This document shows, in pieces, positions 26,945 through 35,854 of a stretch of 64,000 nt of DNA. This DNA comes from Blastopirellula marina DSM 3645 (lineage in GTDB: Bacteria > Planctomycetota > Planctomycetia > Pirellulales > Pirellulaceae). The stretch lies in assembly GCF_000153105.1 (NCBI RefSeq), contig NZ_CH672376.1:2145058-2209057 (forward strand), in the 5' to 3' direction. Each line of letters opens with the position of its first letter. The first letter of the stretch is position 1. A program made the position numbers and the translations under genes. The notes below the pieces were generated by a model that did not search any database, was not told the DNA's origin, and worked only from the letters and a program-made list of their open reading frames with translations.

Positions 26945-28096
26945 ATGAATAGATCATTTCTTGGCTATGTCATGCATATTCCCATAGGGCCCCGAATCAT
27001 GCAAAAACAGCGCGGCTTTACGCTGGTCGAATTATTGGTTGTTATCGCAATTATTGGAGTGTTGATCGCGCTGCTGCTTCCGGCGGTTCAGCAAGCGCGG
27101 GAAGCGGCTCGGCGGATGCAGTGCACCAACAATCTGAAGCAGTTGGGGCTGGCGCTGCACAACTACCACGACACCTATGGCTCGTTCGTCTATCGCAAAG
27201 GGGGAACCAATAGCCCGTCGGGAGAGACCGACTACGATCTTTCAAACTTCGGGCGTCGAAGCGGGTTTATCTCGTTGTTGCCTTTCTTGGAACAAAGCGC
27301 GCTCTGGGATCAAATTAAATCAGGCGGCACGAATTTGCCGAACACGGCGGACCACCGAAATCCGGAGGGCCCTTCTGGTTGGCAAGCGGGCTGGGCTGGC
27401 TGGAGAGATGCTCCCGATCTCTTGGTCTGTCCGTCGGACGCCGGCGTTCCGGATAATAGCGGCGCCTATAATAGTTACGGCTTTGTAATCGGCGATCGCA
27501 TGGACGGTGCGACGAACGAAATGAATCCGCGCGGAATCTTTGGTCGCGTTCGGACGACGCGCTTCGCCGATATCGTCGACGGCTCGAGCAATACGTTGAT
27601 GATGAGCGAACGTTTGTGCGAAGCTGGTATGCCCAGAGATTCAGCAGGGCATACGACGACGGCAAACGAAATCCAGTACAAGTTGGCGGTCGCCGTCGGC
27701 ATCTCAGGTACCAAAGCCGCGCCCAACGTTTGTTACACCGCGATCAGCGGCAAGTACATCGTCGCTGGAACCAATATTCAAGGACGGTGGGGCACCGCCT
27801 ATTGCGACGCTCAGCCGATGTACGTGGGCATCACGACAATCTTGCCGCCCAACGGTCCGGCGTGCACCGACGATTCGGGGACCAATGGAGATCGAGCGGA
27901 TGTGCAGATCCCGCCGAATAGCGAGCATCCCGGCGGCGTGAACGGCTTGTTCGCCGACGGCTCGATCCACTTTATCGCCGAGACGATCGACACCGGCGAT
28001 CTCAGCGTCGCCCAACCGGCGAGCGGACCAAGCAACTACGGCGTTTGGGGCGCTCTCGGATCGAAGGCAGGCGGCGAGCCGACTAGCAGTTTCTAG
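26945..28096 (+). CDS. Type II pseudopilin-like DUF1559 protein (H-X9-DG)
   Basis: A 383-residue protein with the class III signal [24 protein letters not shown], cleaved by prepilin peptidase after Gly. The canonical planctomycete continuation is [31 protein letters not shown]. Near the C-terminus the H-X9-DG motif is complete ([13 protein letters not shown]). This family is greatly expanded in planctomycetes; its role in surface appendages or secretion is unproven. The start at 26945 has GGGG about nine bases upstream; an in-frame ATG at 26999 would give a shorter, more usual leader. It is followed by a small lipoprotein gene, the usual pairing. Confidence 0.93.
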   Translation: MNRSFLGYVMHIPIGPRIMQKQRGFTLVELLVVIAIIGVLIALLLPAVQQAREAARRMQCTNNLKQLGLALHNYHDTYGSFVYRKGGTNSPSGETDYDLSNFGRRSGFISLLPFLEQSALWDQIKSGGTNLPNTADHRNPEGPSGWQAGWAGWRDAPDLLVCPSDAGVPDNSGAYNSYGFVIGDRMDGATNEMNPRGIFGRVRTTRFADIVDGSSNTLMMSERLCEAGMPRDSAGHTTTANEIQYKLAVAVGISGTKAAPNVCYTAISGKYIVAGTNIQGRWGTAYCDAQPMYVGITTILPPNGPACTDDSGTNGDRADVQIPPNSEHPGGVNGLFADGSIHFIAETIDTGDLSVAQPASGPSNYGVWGALGSKAGGEPTSSF

Positions 28097-28212
28097 CCGC
28101 GCTCCCCTTCCCTGTTTGTCGCTTGCTGCGGCGTTGGTGGAGAGATCGCCTGCGCCGTAAGTTGGCGCTTTTTTGGACTATCGCACACCCCAACCTTGTT
28201 GACGCCTGCCCT

Positions 28213-28731
28213 ATGAACGCCTCCTATCTTCGCGCTGCCGTGCAGCCCATGCTGCTTCTTGCTCTCGCTTGTATAACGACCAGCTTGGGTTGTAATTTTG
28301 GTTCCGGCGGACCTGAGACTGTGCCGGTCAGCGGCAAGGTCACCTATCGCGGGAAGCCGGTCGAGGGCGCGATCGTGCAATTTAAACCGGTTGGCGGAGA
28401 GCCTGCGCAGCCGGCGGTCGGCAAGTCCGGCGTCGACGGCGTCTTTCAGTTGACGACGCGAGAATTCGCCGGCGCCGTCGCAGGCAAGTACCAAATTACC
28501 GTGATGAAATACGAGTCGAAACAGCCGGCGGCGGCAGAAAAGTCGAGCGCCACGGGACCAAGCGGTGAAAACGTCGAAGAGAAATATACGCCTCCTGACG
28601 ACAACGCTCGCCCAGCCCCAGGTCCGAAAAACATGCTGCCGGCCAAGTACGCCGACGCCAGCAAGTCGGGCCTGACGGCGGATGTGACGCCGCGCGGCCC
28701 GAATGAGTTTGACCTGGAACTCGTCGACTAG
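28213..28731 (+). CDS. Small lipoprotein with carboxypeptidase-regulatory-like fold
   Basis: A 172-residue protein starting MNASYLRAAVQ, with a lipobox TSLGC at the end of its hydrophobic signal, so a lipid-anchored product. The body starts VPVSGKVTYRGKPVEGAIVQFKP, the transthyretin/carboxypeptidase-regulatory-like strand pattern seen in planctomycete proteins next to DUF1559 genes. A Pro/Ala-rich stretch near residue 110-140 is followed by LTADVTPRGPNEFDLELVD. The start at 28213 is chosen so that the signal peptide is N-terminal. The function is unknown; the pairing with the pseudopilin suggests they are used together. Confidence 0.82.
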   Translation: MNASYLRAAVQPMLLLALACITTSLGCNFGSGGPETVPVSGKVTYRGKPVEGAIVQFKPVGGEPAQPAVGKSGVDGVFQLTTREFAGAVAGKYQITVMKYESKQPAAAEKSSATGPSGENVEEKYTPPDDNARPAPGPKNMLPAKYADASKSGLTADVTPRGPNEFDLELVD

Positions 28732-28741
28732 GTCGACAAAA

Positions 28742-29947
28742 TTATTGGTCGCCACCGCGGTCGGCAGGCCAACGTTTGGGCAACTCGACGATCTGCAGAT
28801 TTTTGAACGACAGGTCGGTCGTCGGGTCGTGCCCTTGCAGCATGATTGTGCCTGGCTCGATGCGAAGTCCGCGCCGCGGGTTTTCGTCCGGCTTACGTTG
28901 ATCGGTCCAATCGGTCACTTGATAGCCGTTGACCCAGACGCTGATATGGGGCCCTTGGGCGATCAACGTTTTGGTGAACCACTTCTGGTCGTCGCTGACG
29001 ACGCGACGCGCCTTCATGCGGCGAAAGATCGCTCCGGTGCCGTGATCGATCGGCAGCGTGCGATCTTCGGCTTCGTAGCCGTTGTGGATCTGGCTTTCGT
29101 AGCCCATCATCTTGTCGCCGGGAATGCAGCGAAAAAAGACGCCGCTGTTCAGATTCTTCGCATGCGTGATCGCGTCTAACCGCAGCACGAAATCGCCGTA
29201 AGATTTCTCGGTTTCCAACTGACCGGGACCATTTTTGGCGTGAATCGTACCTTCGTCGGTCACCGTAAATTCGCTTTCCATCGCGGGGTACGTTTTCCAG
29301 CCGGTCAAGTCTTTGCCGTTAAAGATCGACTGCATGCCGAGCGGTTTCAGCTTCACGTTGCGAAACTCAATCTCCCCTTGGTTGTGCTGCAATCCAATGA
29401 AGCCGAGGCCCACGTATTGCGGATCTTCGTACTTCAGCACTTCGGCGCCGTCCAGTTTCACGACGATTGTGCCTTGATCGGCGGTGACGTCAAACGAGTG
29501 CCATTGATCGGCGACGCACGGCGGAGTGACTTTCATGCGACCGACCAGGCTGCCGGTCGGATAAGAATTGCTTTCCGGCGCGATATTCAATTCATAGCAG
29601 CCATAGGTCGGGCTCTCCGGTTTGGGCGAAGTTCGCAAAAAGATGGCGCTGTTGGTCTCGGCCGGCGCGCGAAAATCGACGTGCAATTCATAGTTTGCGA
29701 ACTGGGTCGTCGTGCGCAATTGTCCGACATCTCCCTTGGTCGCGCGAATGACTCCCTGGTCGACGGTCCAATCGATCTTTCCCTCCGATTTCCAACCAAA
29801 AGTTGTTTCGCCGTCAAACAGCAGCAGCCAACCGTCCGCAATTTCCGCCTCCGAAAGCGTATTGGGGGCTTGCTCGGCGTTAGCCGCAGTCAGGGGAGCG
29901 ACGATCAGCGCTAACAGAAACGCCGGCAAAATTCGCGAGTATTGCAT
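28742..29947 (-). CDS. Secreted protein with two DUF1080 (laminin-G-like) domains
   Basis: A 401-residue protein with a signal peptide (ILPAFLLALIVAPLTAANA). Residues about 35-205 and 208-390 are two copies of the DUF1080/3-keto-disaccharide hydrolase fold: GWLLLFDGETTFGWKSEG and SIFNGKDLTGWKTYP begin each, and each ends near GFIGLQHNQGEIEFRNVKLKPL or MLQGHDPTTDLSFKNLQIVEL. Members are common in planctomycetes and linked to carbohydrate hydrolysis. Tandem duplication is less usual. No operon partner is adjacent; the gene is convergent with the lipoprotein gene. Confidence 0.87.
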   Translation of the reverse strand: MQYSRILPAFLLALIVAPLTAANAEQAPNTLSEAEIADGWLLLFDGETTFGWKSEGKIDWTVDQGVIRATKGDVGQLRTTTQFANYELHVDFRAPAETNSAIFLRTSPKPESPTYGCYELNIAPESNSYPTGSLVGRMKVTPPCVADQWHSFDVTADQGTIVVKLDGAEVLKYEDPQYVGLGFIGLQHNQGEIEFRNVKLKPLGMQSIFNGKDLTGWKTYPAMESEFTVTDEGTIHAKNGPGQLETEKSYGDFVLRLDAITHAKNLNSGVFFRCIPGDKMMGYESQIHNGYEAEDRTLPIDHGTGAIFRRMKARRVVSDDQKWFTKTLIAQGPHISVWVNGYQVTDWTDQRKPDENPRRGLRIEPGTIMLQGHDPTTDLSFKNLQIVELPKRWPADRGGDQ

Positions 29948-30101
29948 AGCTGCGACCTGGATGGGTTGGACGGGGGGAACGGCTGAATTGGACGTGTGAG
30001 GGGTTTTCTTAACTCTCGACGCTGGTTCAAATTACATCAAACTTTCCGCGCCGTCGAGTCGCTGCGAGCTAGACTCGTAGGTTCAGACCGCACATCATGA
30101 T

Positions 30102-32033
30102 TTGTCCACTTCGATTTCGAGTGAAAGCCGTCTCTTGCCGCCTGTAACGCCAGATTACTATCCGCTGTATCTTGCCGGTGTGTTGGGGTTGGGCATTGCT
30201 GCGCAGTGGCTCGCCTGGCGCTTGCATTTGCCCTCCATCCTGCTGTTGTTGGCGTTTGGCTTTTTCGCCCAGCTAGCCGGCGATCCGGACGAGATCATCG
30301 GCAAAGAGTTGCTGTTCCCGATCGTTTCGCTTTCGGTCGCGGTGATCCTGTTCGAAGGCGGGATGAGTCTGAAACTGACCGAACTGCGCGAAGCCGGCGG
30401 GGTCGTGTTGCGTCTGGTGACCATCGGCGCCGCGGTTTGCTGGGGATTGGTCGGCCTGTGCGCCTATTTTGTAATGGGTTTTCCGATCGAAATGTCGGCG
30501 CTCATCGGCGCCATCATGGTCGTAACGGGACCGACGGTGATCGCGCCGCTGCTGAACTATATTCGCCCGACTCGCAAGATTGGCTCGATCGCCAAATGGG
30601 AAGGGATCGTGATCGATCCGATCGGCGCCGTGTTGGCGGTTCTCGTTTATGAAGCGGTCGTCGTAACCGGCGTGAACCATGTTTTCGCCGTCGCAGGACT
30701 GGCGATCGTCAAGACGTTGGTCGTTGGCCTGGTATTGGGCGCCGCGTCGGCGGTGACGCTGATCTTCCTGCTGCGCCGGTTTTGGATTCCTGACTTTTTG
30801 CACAACGCGTCGATCCTGGCCGCGATCCTGGTCGTCTTCGCCGTGTCGAATGCGGTGCAGCCCGAGTCCGGCTTGTTGACGGTGACCGTCCTGGGAATCG
30901 TGTTGGCCAATCAAAAACGAATCCCCGTGCGGCATATCTTTGAGTTCAAAGAGAACCTGCGGGTACTATTGATCTCTTGCTTGTTTATCGTGCTGGCGGC
31001 CCGAATATCGCCTGCCGAGATCGCCAAGGTGGGCTGGCAAGGTCTAATGTTCCTCGCGATTTTGATCGTGATCGTCCGGCCCGTATCGGTATTCCTCTCG
31101 ACGATCGGCAGCGGTCTCAGCTGGCAGCAAAAGGTATTCCTCTGCTTTATGGCGCCGCGCGGGATTGTCGCCGCGGCGGTCTCCTCGGTTTTTGCGTTTG
31201 AAATCGTTGAAGAATTTGTGCATCGCGGCGCCGACGCCGCGACGATCGCCCAAGCCGAACTCTTAGCGCCGCTGACGCTGCTAGTGATTGTCGGCACGGT
31301 GACCTTCTATGGATTGACCGCGGCGCCGGTCGCGCGGCTGTTGGGGCTTGCCTCTCCCAACCCGCAAGGCTTGCTGATCGCCGGCGCCGATCGCTGGGTG
31401 CGTGAGTTGGGCAAAGTGATTCAAGACGCCGGGTTCCAAGTGCTGGTGGTCGACACCAACTATCGCAACATTTCGGCGGCGAAGATGGCGGGACTGCCGG
31501 CCCACTGCGCCAGTATTTTGTCCGACTACGTGACCGAAGAGATCAACATCGGCGGCATCGGCCGGCTATTGGCGATCACCGCGAATGATGAAGTGAACGC
31601 GCTGGCGTGCCAGGAATTTATCCACCTGTTTGGCCGCAAAGAAGTCTATCAGTTGGCGGCTTGGGATTCGGGATCAGGGCGTCGCGCATCGGTTTCGGAA
31701 CATCTCCGCGGTCGCGTGCTCTTCTCGGAAGGGGTTGATTTTTACGTGTTGGCGCGGCGTTTTGCAGCCGGTGCGCAGATCAAAAAGACATCACTCACCG
31801 CTGAGTTCACCTATGCGGACTTCTTGAAAAGATACGGCGATTCGGCGCTCGTCTTGTTTGTCATCGACGAAGGAAAGAAGCTCGACGTCCGTACGGCCGA
31901 GTCGACGTCGACCCCGAAGCCGGGGCAATCGCTGATTTCGCTGGTCGATCCCGTCAAACCGGTCGCCGAAGAAGCGGACACGGACGAAGAAGACGAATCG
32001 CCGTCCGAGACCGAATCGCCCAGTTCCTCCTAG
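30102..32033 (+). CDS. Na+/H+ antiporter (CPA family) with C-terminal RCK domain
   Basis: A 643-residue protein. About twelve membrane helices span residues 20-415 (LYLAGVLGLGIAAQWLAWRL, LFPIVSLSVAVILFEGGMSL, and VVTGPTVIAPLL with the family's TGPT motif). A cytoplasmic NAD-binding/RCK domain follows (about 425-560; LIAGADRWVRELGKVIQDAGFQVLVVD). The tail is acidic. This fits NhaP/KefB-like cation-proton antiporters; Na+ versus K+ specificity cannot be told. The first in-frame codon is a TTG; I see no better start because the first helix follows soon after. No ribosome-binding site stands out. Confidence 0.9.
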   Translation: MSTSISSESRLLPPVTPDYYPLYLAGVLGLGIAAQWLAWRLHLPSILLLLAFGFFAQLAGDPDEIIGKELLFPIVSLSVAVILFEGGMSLKLTELREAGGVVLRLVTIGAAVCWGLVGLCAYFVMGFPIEMSALIGAIMVVTGPTVIAPLLNYIRPTRKIGSIAKWEGIVIDPIGAVLAVLVYEAVVVTGVNHVFAVAGLAIVKTLVVGLVLGAASAVTLIFLLRRFWIPDFLHNASILAAILVVFAVSNAVQPESGLLTVTVLGIVLANQKRIPVRHIFEFKENLRVLLISCLFIVLAARISPAEIAKVGWQGLMFLAILIVIVRPVSVFLSTIGSGLSWQQKVFLCFMAPRGIVAAAVSSVFAFEIVEEFVHRGADAATIAQAELLAPLTLLVIVGTVTFYGLTAAPVARLLGLASPNPQGLLIAGADRWVRELGKVIQDAGFQVLVVDTNYRNISAAKMAGLPAHCASILSDYVTEEINIGGIGRLLAITANDEVNALACQEFIHLFGRKEVYQLAAWDSGSGRRASVSEHLRGRVLFSEGVDFYVLARRFAAGAQIKKTSLTAEFTYADFLKRYGDSALVLFVIDEGKKLDVRTAESTSTPKPGQSLISLVDPVKPVAEEADTDEEDESPSETESPSSS

Positions 32034-32180
32034 GCGAAACAGCCGCCGGCTGACGCTTGGGCTTCGTCGCCCCAATCGCAAGTTAGGAAATAGCGCGATT
32101 TGCGGGAAGAGAAGAATGGAACACGGCCAAGCCACGGATGAAAAGCGGTAAAACACGGTCGGAATCCATTCGAACACCGT

Positions 32181-32280
32181 AACACTAGCCCGCTGCGCCA
32201 ACGAGGGAATGCGGCTCGCCGCTTCAATCCGTTCTGGTATCGCCGAGCGGATTACTTCGCTGGCGCTGCGGGCTAGTGTT
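32181..32280. repeat. Dispersed palindromic element, copy 3 (inverted)
   Basis: Arms at 32181-32210 (aacactagcccgctgcgcca start) and 32251-32280 (ending ggctagtgtt) are complementary over most of 30 bases. The reverse complement of the centre closely matches the copy at 42-141, including ccgctcggcgat and cggattgaag. It lies in the 453-base convergent gap between the antiporter and the jelly-roll-like gene. Confidence 0.75.
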
Positions 32281-32294
32281 TTGTCACGTGACAA
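32281..32294. repeat. Perfect 14-base palindrome
   Basis: ttgtcacgtgacaa is an exact palindrome immediately after the palindromic element at 32181-32280. It may be a protein-binding site or part of the repeat insertion; no regulated gene is obvious. Confidence 0.4.
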
Positions 32295-32314
32295 TATTCG
32301 GGCGCCATTTTCTT

Positions 32315-32409
32315 ATTAGCCGTAGTGCGTTCGCACCGGTTTCTGACGGGAACTCATTTGCGAAAGACAATTGGTGACAGAAACCGAGGCTAACGCCGTG
32401 CGGCTGATT
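32315..32409. repeat. Second-family palindromic element
   Basis: The left arm runs from attagccgtagtgcg to ccggtttctg, and the right arm from cagaaaccgaggc to gtgcggctgatt. They are complementary with a few mismatches around a loop of about 32 bases. The sequence differs from the family at 42, 4658 and 32181. Only one copy was recognised in the window. Confidence 0.6.
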
Positions 32410-32486
32410 TCGTAGAAGCCGAAAATAGCGCCGCTTCAAAACGCGCGCTTCGGGTTACGATGAGGGATCGACTTCGATCAGCCCAC

Positions 32487-32870
32487 CTATCGAGCGAAGA
32501 TCTCAAGTCGCACTTCGCCGGCTTGCTCGCCGGCGTCTAGCGACAGTCCCTCGATCTTGATTTCGTGGCGGAGCGCTAGGTGTTGGGTGATCGTGAAACG
32601 CTCGCTGCGCGAGAAGTCTCCCAACTCTTGGCCGTTCAGCGAGACCTTACCAGAGATCGGCAGTTCGTCGAGGACCAGCACGACTTCATCGCCGGGAGCG
32701 ATTCCGGTGGGAGCATGAAACGCACGCGTCAACTTCAATCCATCGTCGCGCGTCACCGCCGGAATCGTCGACCAATCACGCGGCAATTGGATTCGCGTGG
32801 GATTCGCGTCCGTTCCAAAATAGGCCTGCCAGGGACCGTTCAGGCGAATCGAATGGGGGGAGTCGCTCAC
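32487..32870 (-). CDS. Small jelly-roll-like (GH2 sugar-binding-type) protein
   Basis: A 127-residue protein whose strand pattern resembles the sugar-binding N-domain of family 2 glycoside hydrolases: IRLNGPWQAYFG, LPRDWSTIPA, LTRAFHAP and LVLDELPISGKVSLNGQELGDF. No catalytic domain is attached and no signal peptide is seen. The start is a GTG directly after the TAA of the pseudopilin gene (no gap), so the two are probably translated together. The function is unknown; a carbohydrate-binding role is inference. Confidence 0.6.
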   Translation of the reverse strand: MSDSPHSIRLNGPWQAYFGTDANPTRIQLPRDWSTIPAVTRDDGLKLTRAFHAPTGIAPGDEVVLVLDELPISGKVSLNGQELGDFSRSERFTITQHLALRHEIKIEGLSLDAGEQAGEVRLEIFAR

Positions 32871-34466
32871 TTACTCGGTCATCAGGTTGGCGGTGACCGT
32901 GTCTTGGCGAATCAAACGCGAGCCATCTTCGATCGCTCGAATGGTGATCTGAATCCCGCGCAGCGGACGATCATACGGCGGCGCCGTTTCGCGTTCGGCC
33001 GGATCATCAACACCGTTGGCGCCGTCGTCATCAATGCCGTTCGATCCTTCGTCAATCGGTGCGGTATTAATATTGGCGGCGCCATCGGCGACATAATCCT
33101 GATTCAAACCGTCCTGTTCGTAGATCATCGGCCAAGTGTCATAGACGACCATCGCCCGACCTGCGGGGGCAATGCTGGGACTGCGAGCTGTGGCAGCCAA
33201 GGTGAACGCCGCGGCGTTATCCGCGAGGAACTTGCCGCTGGGCGGAGAGAAAAAGTGTCCTCGATCAAAGTTCTTCGGGGACCCTGCGCCGCCTGTAACG
33301 ATGTTCGACCAGTTCAAGTCGACAAAGGCGCCGGTTCCGGCGTCGTTGTACGTGCTTCCGGTATTCATCGTGTCAAAACCGACATCACCAGGAATCGCAG
33401 CGATATCGTTGTCGGTCGAATGAATAAGAATCGGCGCGAAGGGATCAAACACCTTCACGTCAAAGGCCAGTACCTTGGCCATGATCACGTCCTCGCCGGT
33501 TCGATCGCGGAAGTTGGTCGTCGTACCGCCGGCCGTTACTTCGTCGGCGACGATTTTCGCCATCGTTTCAAAGGATCGCAGATAGGTTGGCTTCAGTGGA
33601 AAGGGAAACTTGCGAGCATCCATCGAATTCGACGCGAGCGATTCATAAATCGAGTTGGTCGGATCGAAAGAGCCGATCAGCCACGAGCCGTGACGGTTTT
33701 GTCGCGTTTGCAGGTCTTCCAGTGAGTTGGTGGCCCATTCGTATGTGCCGCCGCTTTGTGGGACGGGACGAACCGAGAGATCCGAATTGTTAAAGACATC
33801 CAGATGGGTGATTCGTCTGGGACCCCCTGCGGTCCCCAGCGGCGATTCGGCATACTGCGTGAAGTCGATATCGGGGCGGATCAACAAGACGCGGCGAAAC
33901 AGCGTGACCGATTCGTCCGCATTGCGGACTCCATTGCCATCGGTGTCGTCATAGTCGGTGAATTCGGTCCAGTAGATGATTTCGGCGTAGTGAGAAGTCA
34001 GCGGAGAAACGTCGCTGGAGTCGGTTGGCTGGGTGACGCGCAAGACGCCATCCAGTGTGTCGCGTTGCAAGCTGCCGTTGATCAACCCAACAAACGGCTG
34101 GTCTTTGCTATAGGCGGTAAACGCGATGATGTCGTCGGCGTCTCCCGCGACGCTGGCCAGCGTCGCGAAATCACGATCGCGGTCTGAGCCCTCGATCACC
34201 GTGAAGTAGCCTTGATTGCCGCCGACCGGCAGCCAGGGAAGACCCGGCGCGGTGTGGCAATCAAGGTCGGTCTGCATCGTTGTGGTCAGGCCGCGCAAAT
34301 TGCCAGAGAGCTCAATGGTCGATCGCGCGTCATGCATCGTATCGCCCAAAAAGGCGAAGATTTGGGCGACCGAGAAGAACAAGATCAGCGTCAAGGTCGT
34401 CGCCACCAACATTTCAACGAGCGTGAGCCCGCGACGAGCGAGAGGATGAGCAAAGGTTCGAATCAT
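32871..34466 (-). CDS. PulJ/GspJ-like pseudopilin with large C-terminal domain
   Basis: About 531 residues from ATG 34466. The N-terminus HPLARRGLTLVEMLVATTLTLILFFSVAQIFAF is a class III prepilin signal (cleavage after Gly, Glu at +5). The following FLGDTMHDARSTIELSGNLRGLTTTMQTDLDC fits minor pseudopilins of the PulJ/GspJ type. The rest is long and includes a Ca-binding-like segment TDYDDTDGNGVRNADES and another at the C-terminus (IDEGSNGIDDDGANGVDDP). A start at 34679 would put 71 residues before the signal and is rejected. It diverges from another pseudopilin across about 254 bases. Confidence 0.8.
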   Translation of the reverse strand: MIRTFAHPLARRGLTLVEMLVATTLTLILFFSVAQIFAFLGDTMHDARSTIELSGNLRGLTTTMQTDLDCHTAPGLPWLPVGGNQGYFTVIEGSDRDRDFATLASVAGDADDIIAFTAYSKDQPFVGLINGSLQRDTLDGVLRVTQPTDSSDVSPLTSHYAEIIYWTEFTDYDDTDGNGVRNADESVTLFRRVLLIRPDIDFTQYAESPLGTAGGPRRITHLDVFNNSDLSVRPVPQSGGTYEWATNSLEDLQTRQNRHGSWLIGSFDPTNSIYESLASNSMDARKFPFPLKPTYLRSFETMAKIVADEVTAGGTTTNFRDRTGEDVIMAKVLAFDVKVFDPFAPILIHSTDNDIAAIPGDVGFDTMNTGSTYNDAGTGAFVDLNWSNIVTGGAGSPKNFDRGHFFSPPSGKFLADNAAAFTLAATARSPSIAPAGRAMVVYDTWPMIYEQDGLNQDYVADGAANINTAPIDEGSNGIDDDGANGVDDPAERETAPPYDRPLRGIQITIRAIEDGSRLIRQDTVTANLMTE

Positions 34467-34720
34467 GACGTATCTGTTTCCTGACGGAGGAAAGCGCCGG
34501 AAGGTACTTACGCAATCGACCGCAAATGGGAGCGTGCTCTGAGGAAGAGACGGGGCATCGCCTGCTGGCCGGAGGCGATTTGGCAACGCTGTAATTTCGT
34601 AACGCTGTGATTTGGCGGCGCTACTTTGAAAAGTTATCTTATACAGATCCATTGCAGCAACAAAACGTCGATTCGTCAAGCGATTGGTCGACGCAAGCTG
34701 CCGAATTCACAAGGACTTAC

Positions 34721-35665
34721 GTGAAATATCATCACAACCGCCGCGCCTTTGGGCTTAAAGAAATCATCATCGTGATCGCCCTGCTGGGCGTGGTCTTCTT
34801 GATGGCGGCCCCCCTGTTGCTCAGTAGTCGCGAAAATGCGCGTCGGAACACCTGTCTTTTCCGCCAAAAGCTGCTGGCGGATGCTTTGATTGCGTATGAC
34901 GAAGATCTCCGCGAACTGCCGGGATACGCCAATTTGCAGGCTACGTCGATCGATACCGGCTGGTTGTTTCCGGCCCTTCCCTACCTGCAAAGTCGGATTT
35001 ATCCGACCCCCGGCGAGATGCCGCCGCCCCCCTATTTGGAAGCGTTTCAGGCCTACTCCGCCGATGGCGAACTCGCCGGGCAAGTTCCTGACTTCACGGT
35101 TTACGAAGCGATCTGCCCCGACGACGCGCCGGAGGATCCTGAACAATGGGGCGGCGTCAGTTCGTTTGTCGCTAACAGCGGCATGCCGGATGTGCCGCCA
35201 ACCAGCGAGATCCCGGCCGATTGGGCCGCCAACGGTATCTTTCAAAATCGGCTCCATCAAAACTCGGGCGTCGCCTTTGAGCAATTCACGCTGCAACAGA
35301 TCTCCGAACTCGACGGCTTAGAGATGACGTTGCTATTGGGCGAAAACGTCGATGCCGGCAGTTGGACGTCGGCCACCGAGGCCGACGTCGCGTTCCTCTG
35401 GAGCAATGACGCCGAAGCCATCCTAGGAATCAATCAGCAAACAGGCCAAGGGAACGGCAGCGCCCGCTTTTCTCGACTTTCGAGCTATCATCCCGGCGGG
35501 GTCAACGTGATGTTCGGCAGCGGCGCCGGCAAGTTTATCAACGAGCGGATCGACGCAATTCTATTTTCTCAAATGCAAGCGACCAACGACGCCCAGGCCA
35601 AAGTCGCAGGGACCGATCAGTTGGTCTGGCCCGCAGCGACCGCCCCCGCAGCCAAAGTCCCCTAA
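34721..35665 (+). CDS. Degenerate DUF1559-like pseudopilin without the H-X9-DG motif
   Basis: A 314-residue protein if started at the GTG at 34721, which has AAGGA five to six bases upstream and leaves a short basic leader (KYHHNRRAFG) before the hydrophobic IIIVIALLGVVFLMAAPLLL. The usual [14 protein letters not shown] core is altered to FGLKEIIIVIALLG. The C-terminal motif reads HPGGVNVMFGSGAGKF: the His is kept but the DG pair of H-X9-DG is SG. An upstream in-frame GTG at 34607 would add 38 polar residues. The divergent neighbour is a PulJ-like pseudopilin, so both may belong to one apparatus. Confidence 0.75.
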   Translation: MKYHHNRRAFGLKEIIIVIALLGVVFLMAAPLLLSSRENARRNTCLFRQKLLADALIAYDEDLRELPGYANLQATSIDTGWLFPALPYLQSRIYPTPGEMPPPPYLEAFQAYSADGELAGQVPDFTVYEAICPDDAPEDPEQWGGVSSFVANSGMPDVPPTSEIPADWAANGIFQNRLHQNSGVAFEQFTLQQISELDGLEMTLLLGENVDAGSWTSATEADVAFLWSNDAEAILGINQQTGQGNGSARFSRLSSYHPGGVNVMFGSGAGKFINERIDAILFSQMQATNDAQAKVAGTDQLVWPAATAPAAKVP

Positions 35666-35854
35666 GGCCGGCATTGTTCTTCGGGCTACGAAGAGTCGCT
35701 GGGCGCCAGCGGAGATGGTGCGACCGGTACGACCGGACCTTCCACAGCCGGTTTGCGGTGGAGCGCGAAAACTTCCCGTTGCGTATCGGACGTGTGAGTC
35801 ACCGTGACCTATGTTTTTGGGTTCCATCTTTAGCGCGGTACCGCCCAAAGCGCA

